From positions 1 to 27,552 of the forward strand of contig WTXI01000422.1 of the NCBI GenBank assembly GCA_022376515.1: a stretch of DNA of 27,552 nt, in the 5' to 3' direction. Source of the stretch: Lactifluus volemus. Taxonomy: Eukaryota; Basidiomycota; Agaricomycetes; Russulales; Russulaceae. The notes under the pieces are model-generated. The model was given only the letters and a program-made list of their open reading frames with translations. It had not been told where the DNA came from and did no database searches. Made by a program: the position numbers and the translations under genes. This document shows, piece after piece, positions 11,965 to 19,535 of this stretch. How positions within the stretch are numbered: the first letter of the stretch is position 1; each line of letters starts with the position of its first letter.

Positions 11965-12960
11965 CTATACACCGCGCTCGAGGATAAGAAAGTCGACTGG
12001 CGTGCCCTCAGCTTCGTGTATGCTGCACGGGCCTAAAACACCAATCGAGGTGTTGTTCGTCGTGAGTTCTGCAGCGTCTTGCAGAGCGCGCGCAACCAGG
12101 GGCGAATCAAATCTTCCAAACTGCCGCAAAATCGTTCAGTTCCGGGACAAACGAAGCACATTTCAGTAAGATAATGGTCGCAAAAGGAAGGTGAGGGGAT
12201 GCGGTACCATCAGCAAAACACTCAAAATGCTTCTCGAAATACGTCTTAACGCTTTGGCTACGGGCACCGATTGCGACGGCAAGGTAAGTTATTGTCACTT
12301 GGCCAAGCGCTTGGTGAGAACTTGTATATGTGTGGTCCAATGTGGTCTAGCCCGATGACCAGGACGCCGACACCGTATGGACGTCGACCATATTCCTGTG
12401 TGTCCACTTGGGCACCTGCGTGGTTGATCAATACATACATCAGTTGCCACAAAAAAGCCGTGAATTCAGAAAAATGGTGAAACACACTGTCAGCGATGAC
12501 CGACATGAGGCGATTTACGGGACGAGCTGGTTGAAGACCATCGTATATGCCATAGTCTGCTGGCGCATAAAGTTGCTATAATTTGAGATCAAGTCGTTTG
12601 AGTCTGTGGGTGGGAATTAATGTGAGAAATATAGAACGACGGAAGGAGTACACGTGCATCCGAGGTTAGGCCTGCGATCCCAATGCCGACGTGGTCGTCG
12701 ATGTGGAACATCATTTGCTGGTACGAGGCGCTGGACAACATAGGTGTGAGCCGAAGGAATGAGACGAAGCGCTGCTGCTGCTACGGGCATGACATGACAC
12801 GCACTTTGAGAGAAATGAGGATTGCATGAGTTTTCAAGCGCGGACCGACTGTCACCGATCCCTGCTTGATGGAGTGCATACTCTACTTGATGTAATGTCT
12901 GCCTTGGGGAGAGAAGACGGTGTTGTCAGAGTCGGTAGGTGTTATGATGGAAAGTATGAG
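11965..12960 (-). pseudogene. 20S proteasome alpha subunit (PSMA1/PRE5 type) pseudogene
   Basis: Reading the minus strand from 12960 down gives ordered segments of an alpha-type proteasome subunit in three frames: [164 protein letters not shown]. In an intact gene this subunit forms part of the outer ring of the 20S core. Lesions include an extra base in the YDSDN segment, indels after SPQGR with an in-frame TAG, loss of several bases before IKQG, and a lost C before VNRL (near 12513). Remnant introns survive (for example 12411 to about 12490, before QVDTQ), so this is a DNA-level duplicate, not a retrocopy. No start codon is seen. Confidence 0.8.
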
Positions 12961-13600
12961 GGTAGCGAAAAAGTTCTAATCACGACAGACGCCGCGCGCC
13001 AATTGAAGTTGACGCGTCCTACTTTGATTCATAATCATTTATTAGTCTCAGTTCTATTCTGCGCGTATCCAGACTCCTCTGGATATCCTAACCACTATAT
13101 AGACATCACAAGAGGCCGCTGTATACCGCAGACATGATGTGCAAATCTAAAAATGTTGATGGTGATGGGTTTGAACCACTCGTTTTGCGCGAATTCGAGT
13201 TGGCGCGGCCGTCATATTCAACTTCATGTTGAGTGGAGCGAATGGCTGAGCGTGGAGAAGGTCAGCGAACGAGCTAGCAGGCGGGTCGTCAGTGAGGCAC
13301 CATTTTTGTTCAGGTATCCTCTTCCTGACTGTGCTTTCATTTCACAGGTTTTTCCCACCTGTACGTGTAATCGAACTTATCGACCCGGCCCGGTGCACAG
13401 GTGGGTCTCCACCCACCCAAATGGGGCGTCCATGGCCCATTAGGTCATCCATATAGATCGTCTCCTCGTGTTTCCCAAATTGGCCTGTCCGCTCAGTTTT
13501 TTTTCAAGTCGACAATTTCTTATGTTTTAATCATCCACGGCATCCATTTGACCCAGCTCTCCCCCACTCTTACATTTCCTTAAAAGGAAAGTATTACAAA
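12961..13600. other. Non-coding spacer
   Basis: About 640 bases with no recognised gene. It contains a 9-bp perfect inverted repeat CCCACCTGT / ACAGGTGGG (13354-13362 and 13397-13405) with a 34-base loop, of unknown meaning. Confidence 0.4.
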
Positions 13601-13619
13601 TCTTATGCAATTACCATGC

Positions 13620-14290
13620 CACGTGCATGTGTTATTTGTTCTTGTTGGCACGATGTTGATTTTCGTGCCTCTGCTGCGTCCTCCTGTCCCTCCCTTTGTC
13701 CCCGTCCCTTTGTCCCCTCTGTCGCCGTCTCTGTCGTAGCTTCTGCTGTCGCCACCGCTCCCCGTCTCCGCATCGGCGCTTACGGACCCACTGGCACTGT
13801 GGGGCGGTCCACGGTGTCACGCTGCCTGCCCCGACGCCTTCTGCACCTCCTTCCCGGTACGTTGTGATGCTGCTTGCCCTGCCCCAATGTGTCCTGACTC
13901 TTTTGCCTCCCCCTTCTCTATCTCTGCCTCCTGCTCCTCCTCTGCCTCCTGCGCCGCCGCCTCCCCCATCTGCACCACCACCTCGTGCATCACCCGTCTC
14001 CTGCGCCGCTGCCTCCGCACCTCCTGCGCTTCCCGCACCTCCCATGCCTCCCGCGTCTCCCGTGTCTCCCGTGTCTCCCGCGTCTCCCGCACCTCCCGCG
14101 TCTCCCGTGTCTCCCGCACCTCCTGCGTCTCCTGCACTTCCCGCGCCTCCCGCGTCTCCCGCACCTCCCGCACCTCCCGTGTCTCCCGCACCTCCTGCGT
14201 CTGCCGCATCTGCCGCACCTCCCGCGTCTCCCGCGTCTCCCACGTCTCCCGCACCTCCCGCGCCTCCTGTGCCTCCCGCGCCCCCTACCG
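13620..14290. repeat. Pyrimidine-rich repeat element, copy B, with 9-bp tandem array
   Basis: The left part (13645-13900) is homologous to 21625-22010: both carry GATGTTGATTTTCGTGCCTCT or its one-base variant, a CACTG...GTGGGGCGGTCCACGGTGTC-like segment, CGCTGCCTGC-CCGACGCC and GGTACGTTGT-ATGCTGC. The right part (about 14025-14283) is an array of 9-bp units of the type CGTCTCCCG / CACCTCCCG on the plus strand. Long Pro/Ser/Ala or Gly/Asp/Ala frames here follow from this composition and are not taken as genes. The minus strand has GGG runs every nine bases. Confidence 0.75.
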
Positions 14291-14744
14291 GATCACCCCC
14301 CCCTTCTGGATCACTCCAAATTTCTTGCCCATTTCTTGCTCAATCACCACATTTGCATAGTACCATGTATTACAATAATTTGAATAAATTTTTTTGGTAG
14401 AAATTGTAGTGTGGCAAAATAAAATAAAAAGTGTGTTTGTCACACCACAATATTTCCAAAATGGCATGCTTAGTAATACCGGCCTCATCTGGCCCGAAAG
14501 CCCGGAGATCACGTGTGTGAGACGGGCAGTTGCCGGTGTGAGAGTGGGGGAGGCGAAGGACGGTTACGGCATCCACATACCCCTTCCTCAATGAGAGAGT
14601 TGGCGTCAACTGGGTCTTAGGCAACTCTTCGCCGGCATCTCTGTTCCGTAGCTTTCCTAAACAAGCTCTCCCGCGCCTCCCTCCCTGCCTATCTGTTCAC
14701 TCATCCATTGGATCCACCCGCCCACTTCTTTTATGTCAAGTCCA
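14291..14744. other. Spacer between CT-rich repeat and minisatellite
   Basis: About 450 bases, AT-rich at 14340-14460. It includes an imperfect inverted pair GTGTGGCAAA / TTTGTCACAC (about 14410-14446) that might be the end of a small element. No coding segment was recognised. Confidence 0.4.
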
Positions 14745-15239
14745 TCCATCTGGTCCACACACGGTCTCCTTTTGGTCTCATCCAGTCAGTCCATCACGCC
14801 TTCTGTTTCTTTACCGTCTCATCCACCTGATCCATATGTCCTCTCGTTTTGGAAGATGTCGTCCATCTGGTCCACATGTGGTCTCCTTTTGGTCGATCTC
14901 ATCCACTCAGTCCACTACTCCTTCCATTTCTTTGCTATCTCATCCACCTGGTCCATATGTCTTCTTGTTTTGGAAGATATCGTCCATATGGTCCACACGC
15001 GGTCTCCTTTTGGTCAATCTCATCCACTCAGTCCACTACTCCTTCCATTTCTTTGCTATCTCATCCACCTGGTCCATACGTCTTCTTGTTTTGGAAGATA
15101 TCGTCCATCTGGTCCACACGCGGTCTCCTTTTGGTTCATCTCATCCAGTCAGTCCATCGCTCCTTCTGTTTCTTTGCTGTCTTGTCCACCTGATCCATAT
15201 GTCCTCTTTTTTTGGAAGATGCCATCCATCCGGCCCATG
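14745..15239. repeat. 121-bp minisatellite, four units plus a partial unit
   Basis: Units begin with TCCATCTGGTCCACA or variants at 14745, 14862, 14983, 15104 and 15225 (spacing 117, 121, 121, 121). Each unit contains GGTCTCCTTTTGGT, CATCCA-TCAGTCCA, CCATTTCTTTGCT and TTTTGGAAGAT. The fifth unit stops at the retrotransposon boundary (15239). More degenerate related sequence resumes after 24317, showing that the retrotransposon landed inside the array. Open frames across the array are a by-product of unit length 121 and are not genes. Confidence 0.9.
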
Positions 15240-15845
15240 TGTTATGGACTGACACGTGCTTGCTTACTCATACTATACGTTCTCGGAACTGATGACTCAT
15301 TTCTGCTGACTTCCTTGCTTATGTGGATGGACTGCCGATCGCTTTGTTTCAGATCGCCTACTTATTTTCTCACGACATAGCTTTACACAGCACCGTACAG
15401 CCTCAAGCAACAGCCACATGCACAGGATGACTCGCTGATTCCTGAAACATGTTTCAAACCCTGAAAGCTGTACGAAGGTCACAGCCCCTACGGCTGTGTA
15501 CATAGCCGCATCTTCTTATATATAAACCCTGTACTTTCTGCCCTAGAGACCTTAAGTCTCAGTTTTGTTTCGCAATCCAAGTCCTTCTATCTATTAGAAC
15601 CTTGTCTTGCCTAGAAGCATTCGACCTGAGAGAACCCTCTTGACATCACTCTTCACGACTTCTTGACACTTTGGTCTCACCCTGAGCCCAAAGCCCTTGA
15701 CCTCTGAAACGCTCTTGACTTAGTCGTTTACTAAGTCTCGTCTTTATCGAACCCTTGATCTTGACTTGCATGTCTTGCAAGTCTCGCTCTTGACTTTATG
15801 AACGATCGTACACTTCGTACAAAGGTCCCACTTGGAACCTTAACA
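15240..15845 (+). repeat. 5' LTR
   Basis: It starts TGTTATGG and ends CCTTAACA (TGTTA/TAACA inverted tips). It contains a perfect 7-bp stem hairpin CACAGCC-CCTAC-GGCTGTG (15480-15498), a TATA box (15517-15526) and the self-primer copy (15554-15564). It matches 23711-24316 at 605 of 606 positions by direct reading. Confidence 0.95.
15517..15526 (+). promoter_or_regulatory. LTR TATA box
   Basis: TATATATAAA lies 37 bases upstream of 15554, the start of the 11-nt stretch that matches the primer-binding site. In self-priming elements the primer is the first bases of the RNA, so transcription is inferred to begin at about 15554. Confidence 0.6.
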
Positions 15846-15847
15846 CA

Positions 15848-15858
15848 AACTGAGACTT
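15848..15858 (+). promoter_or_regulatory. Self-primer-type primer-binding site
   Basis: AACTGAGACTT, two bases after the LTR end, is the exact reverse complement of AAGTCTCAGTT at 15554-15564 inside the LTR. Tf1 of fission yeast primes reverse transcription with an 11-nt piece from the 5' end of its own RNA; the same arrangement is inferred here. No obvious tRNA-3'-end match (TGG...) sits at the LTR border. Confidence 0.65.
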
Positions 15859-15891
15859 CAACTCTCACATTTGTAAACGAACGAATGAACC

Positions 15892-17691
15892 ATGTCAGAC
15901 AGCTCTAGAGGCAGTCCATATGGTAGATTCACTGCGTTAGCCGAAGAATCTCCTGAACAAAATCGCCCTACACAAGGCGATGACGATGATGACGAAGCCC
16001 TTGCGCAGGCCGCTGGGACTAGACTTCGCACCCACTCCAACACACCTATGATCTCACTTGAACAAGCAATTGAACAAGTGAAACAACCAGCGACCCCATC
16101 TGACTCTGGAAGTGGCGAAGAACCAAACTACAACGTAGCTCTAGACCTGCTACCAAGTAGTCCCACTGATGAACAGCTCGAGCAAATGAAAAAGATATTT
16201 GCTAAGCAACCGACACCTGAACCAGTACCTGACCCAAACCCCCCGCTCACTCCTAAAGAACTCCTTGCCCTAAACACTATATTCAAATCCAAAGCCCCTG
16301 CTTCCACAAGCACCTCACCTATCCAGTCCCTTGCAGCACGAGCTTTTCATGCAGCTGCACAAGGAGTTGCAGGCTACGCCCTACTCCCCCCTTTCCAAAT
16401 CGCCTCAGCAACCGCTACAGTAACACCCACCGCTTCAGCCCTCTTTTCCCAACCTAAAGGAAAGAGCAAGAAAACTTCCACCACGGCAAGTGGTAGTGGA
16501 GCAATCTTCAGTGGCGGTGGAGGAGGAGGCGGTACTCCTGGAGGCAGTGGAGGAGGTGGAGGAGCACCCGGTAGCCCTGGAGGAGGAGGAGGTGGCGGTG
16601 GTGGTGGCGGTGGAGGAGGCGGAGCAGCAGCAGCTCCCCTTCAACAAGGCCAAGGCTTTGCTCAGATCCCTGCTGCTGGAGGAGGGTTAATGGGAATTCT
16701 CCCAAAACCCTTTGATGGAAATAGATCGCGATCGAAACGATTCATGGAAATCTTCGAAAATTACCGAAGGTTAAACCAGGGAAACCCCGGAATGTCAAAC
16801 CCTGCAAACCGAATCCTCATGTTTACCACATTCATGTCCGGACCACGTTGCGAAGGCTGGGCCCAAGCACGTCTTAACTCCCTAGGAGGATACCTAGACC
16901 AAGGAGGAGACCCCAACGACCTAGACCTTTGGGTTAGTTTCAAACAACGATTCCTTGAAGATTTCCGAGATGCCGCTGCAAAAGAAGATGCCCTCACAAA
17001 GTTCGTGAAACTTCGGATGATCGGAGACGAACTAGACGATTACACTACTTCGTTCAATGACCTTCTTGAAGAAGCAGGCTTTGAAGCCGACGCTCAAGGG
17101 ACTATTATCCAGTATCGCGCCGGTCTCAAAGAACCCCTTCACATGACCATTATGAACCGTGAATGGCCGAGACCAGAAACCCTTGCAGAATGGCAAGAAG
17201 CGGCACGAAAACACTCAGCCGCATGGACGGAACAGAAATTGTTTAAAGAAATGCACGGTGGTGGATCACTAGGACGCATTACTCAATTACTCGGCAATGC
17301 GCGAGGACAACAACGCCGTCCTCAACAGCCACCGCGCCCAGCCCCATGGCCACAACGCGATGCCGACGCTATGGATGTAGACATCACTACTACCCAAAGC
17401 AATCGTACCCCTGACCCTGACCGCGAACGCCTCATACGCGAAGGACGTTGCTTCTATTGCAAAGAACAAGGCCATCTTTCAAGAGAATGCCCTGTTAAGA
17501 AGAAACGAAATGCCAATGCCACCGGCACTACACGCGCTCGTGTTACTGAAACATCCGAAGTAACAACGACCCCTACTCCCACTTCTTCTAAAGAACTTTC
17601 AAATGCGGAAGTCACTAAAACCCTCAAAGCTATGACCGATGAAGAACGTGGCAAACTTGCCGAATTCCTCTCTCAAGATCCGTCTTTTTAA
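15892..17691 (+). CDS. gag: Retrotransposon Gag polyprotein
   Basis: 599 residues, structural protein that forms the cytoplasmic particle and packages the element RNA. The first ATG after the LTR is used. The acidic/proline N-terminal third is followed by a glycine tract (about residues 204-248, with a run of 15 Gly), then a retrotrans_gag-like helical region from PKPFDGNRS (about 270) to about 450. A single zinc knuckle CFYCKEQGHLSREC (CX2CX4HX4C) starts near residue 520. No frame lesion is seen. The TAA stop (17689-17691) follows a T run, and pol lies in the -1 frame, overlapping gag from 17643 onward. Confidence 0.95.
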   Translation: MSDSSRGSPYGRFTALAEESPEQNRPTQGDDDDDEALAQAAGTRLRTHSNTPMISLEQAIEQVKQPATPSDSGSGEEPNYNVALDLLPSSPTDEQLEQMKKIFAKQPTPEPVPDPNPPLTPKELLALNTIFKSKAPASTSTSPIQSLAARAFHAAAQGVAGYALLPPFQIASATATVTPTASALFSQPKGKSKKTSTTASGSGAIFSGGGGGGGTPGGSGGGGGAPGSPGGGGGGGGGGGGGGGAAAAPLQQGQGFAQIPAAGGGLMGILPKPFDGNRSRSKRFMEIFENYRRLNQGNPGMSNPANRILMFTTFMSGPRCEGWAQARLNSLGGYLDQGGDPNDLDLWVSFKQRFLEDFRDAAAKEDALTKFVKLRMIGDELDDYTTSFNDLLEEAGFEADAQGTIIQYRAGLKEPLHMTIMNREWPRPETLAEWQEAARKHSAAWTEQKLFKEMHGGGSLGRITQLLGNARGQQRRPQQPPRPAPWPQRDADAMDVDITTTQSNRTPDPDRERLIREGRCFYCKEQGHLSRECPVKKKRNANATGTTRARVTETSEVTTTPTPTSSKELSNAEVTKTLKAMTDEERGKLAEFLSQDPSF

Positions 17692-17738
17692 AGGGCTCTG
17701 ATCTCACCGCCTGGATCCGAGCCTTAGTACCGAATAGC

Positions 17739-19535
17739 TTGTATTTAAATGCCATTTCGTCAATGGAAGTCCCTATTATTTATTCAAGCTATAACGGCGG
17801 AACGAAAGAAGACAAAGCGCTTGTTGACAGTGGCGCTACCAGTAATTTTATCGATCATCGAACGGCAGAAAGATGGCAACTAGGAACAAAAAATCTAGAT
17901 AAACCGATCCAGATCTTTAACGTCGATGGAACGGAAAACAAACTAGGACGAGTCACGAAGTTTTCTACCTTACGCATCCGTATGGGAAAACTAGAAGAGT
18001 TGCAAAACTTCTTCATCACAGACCTAGGCATGGACCGCGTTATCCTTGGATACCCATGGCTAGAAACGTTTAACCCACGACTCAACTGGAAAAACCGAAC
18101 CTTAGACGATGAAAACCCAAAGATTTGCCTTGAATCTCAATACTACCACGCAGCACTTGCACTTAAAGAAAAAGCTCGAGTTTTACTTGCACGAGCCCTA
18201 GAACCTGCTGGAAAATCACAAGAATGGGCTATTGCGGATACAGAACGATGCACGGCTTCTAGCGCTGCTGTTCAAGGAATACCCCTTGAATACCAACGTC
18301 ATGCCTTTATCTTTGACGAAGAAGCAGCAAAACGCTTCCCTCCTAGCCGAGGAAAATTCAACATGGAGATAAAGTTGAAACCAGACGCACCTGACATCAT
18401 CAACTGCAAAGTCTATCCGTTAACTGAAGAAGGAAAGGAAATTACAAAGAAATTCCTCAAAGAACATCAGGAAAAGGGTTATATTGAACAAACGGACTCC
18501 CCTTGGTCTTCGCCCTGGTTCCTCATCCCTAAAGCAGACGGAAGTTCTAGACCAGTTCAAGACTATCGACGCGTCAACGAACATACCATTCCTGACGTCT
18601 ACCCTCTTCCCCGTATCGAAAATCTTCTAGAACAACTCCATGGCATGCGATATTTCACTACCCTTGACATTCGATGGGGATACCATAATATCCGCATTAA
18701 AGACGAAGACCAATGGAAAGCCACCTTCAAAACTCCCTATGGTCTCTTCAAACCTAAAGTGATGTTCTTTGGATTACGGAACTCACCAGCAGTCTTCCAA
18801 AGATTCATGGATGCCGCCTTTGCTGACCTCGTCAACAAATATCCTGGACGTATCCTAATCTATATGGATGACGTCCTCATTTGTTCTGATAATCTGGAAG
18901 AACTTCGGGAAATCACCCATGCAGTTCTCACTCGCGCTCGCGAACTTTCCTTGTTCTTCAAAGCGTCAAAATGCCACTTTGAAAAGGAACAAGTCAAATA
19001 CCTTGGTATTGAAGTCCACGATGGAAAGATAACAATTGATCCAACGAAAAGAAATGGTCTTGCTAATTGGCCCACTGTCCTCACTAAAGTAGAAGACGTC
19101 AGAAGCACCCTTGGCGTCCTAGGCTTCCAACGACCCTTCATCCGCGGCTTTTCCGACATCGCACGTCCCATTACTGCACTTCTAAAGAAGGGGGTGAAGT
19201 TTGAATGGACCGATGAGTGCAGTAATGCCCTAAAAATTTTACTTCAACGCGTCCAAGAAGACCCAGTCCTGTACCGACCCGACTACTCAAAACCCTTTGA
19301 ACTCGAAGTAGACGCCTCCCAGTATGCCACGGGAGCAGTCCTACTCCAAAGAGACAAAGATAACAAACCTAGAGCAGTCGGTTACGACTCACACACCTTC
19401 AACGCTGCAGAAAGAAATTACCCAGTCTACGACCGCAAACTCCTAGCCATCGTTAGAGGACTCCTTCGCTGGGAACATGTGCTATTATCCTCACCTTTTC
19501 CAATCAAAGTATACACCGACCACAACAATCTTTGA
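17739..19535 (+). CDS. pol: Pol part 1: protease, reverse transcriptase, RNase H
   Basis: The frame is open from 17643, overlapping gag by 49 bases in -1 phase, with CTTTTTAAAG at the gag stop as a possible slip site; 17739 is TTG and the first in-frame ATG is 17763. Aspartic protease: ALVDSGATSNFID (about 17817-17855). Reverse transcriptase: PWSSPWFLIPKADGSSR, LDIRWGYHNIRI, and catalytic YMDD in ILIYMDDVLICS (about 18855-18890). RNase H: FELEVDASQYATGAVL (about 19300), then AERNYPVYDRKLLAIV and YTDHNNL. It copies the RNA genome into DNA in the particle. The frame ends at TGA 19533-19535, inside RNase H, although the same frame continues with typical family sequence. Confidence 0.93.
   Translation: MYLNAISSMEVPIIYSSYNGGTKEDKALVDSGATSNFIDHRTAERWQLGTKNLDKPIQIFNVDGTENKLGRVTKFSTLRIRMGKLEELQNFFITDLGMDRVILGYPWLETFNPRLNWKNRTLDDENPKICLESQYYHAALALKEKARVLLARALEPAGKSQEWAIADTERCTASSAAVQGIPLEYQRHAFIFDEEAAKRFPPSRGKFNMEIKLKPDAPDIINCKVYPLTEEGKEITKKFLKEHQEKGYIEQTDSPWSSPWFLIPKADGSSRPVQDYRRVNEHTIPDVYPLPRIENLLEQLHGMRYFTTLDIRWGYHNIRIKDEDQWKATFKTPYGLFKPKVMFFGLRNSPAVFQRFMDAAFADLVNKYPGRILIYMDDVLICSDNLEELREITHAVLTRARELSLFFKASKCHFEKEQVKYLGIEVHDGKITIDPTKRNGLANWPTVLTKVEDVRSTLGVLGFQRPFIRGFSDIARPITALLKKGVKFEWTDECSNALKILLQRVQEDPVLYRPDYSKPFELEVDASQYATGAVLLQRDKDNKPRAVGYDSHTFNAAERNYPVYDRKLLAIVRGLLRWEHVLLSSPFPIKVYTDHNNL

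Noticed and set aside
13354..13405. 9-bp inverted repeat as a terminator or element end
   Set aside because: No duplication, no neighbouring gene end and no second copy; may be chance.
13696..14400. Long Pro/Ser/Ala open frame and its minus-strand Gly/Asp/Ala partner
   Set aside because: It arises from the 9-bp pyrimidine array, open in several frames on both strands, with no domain or splice context.
14733..15380. 215-codon frame across the minisatellite into the LTR
   Set aside because: It is periodic because of the 121-bp unit, crosses a clear transposon boundary and has no family resemblance.
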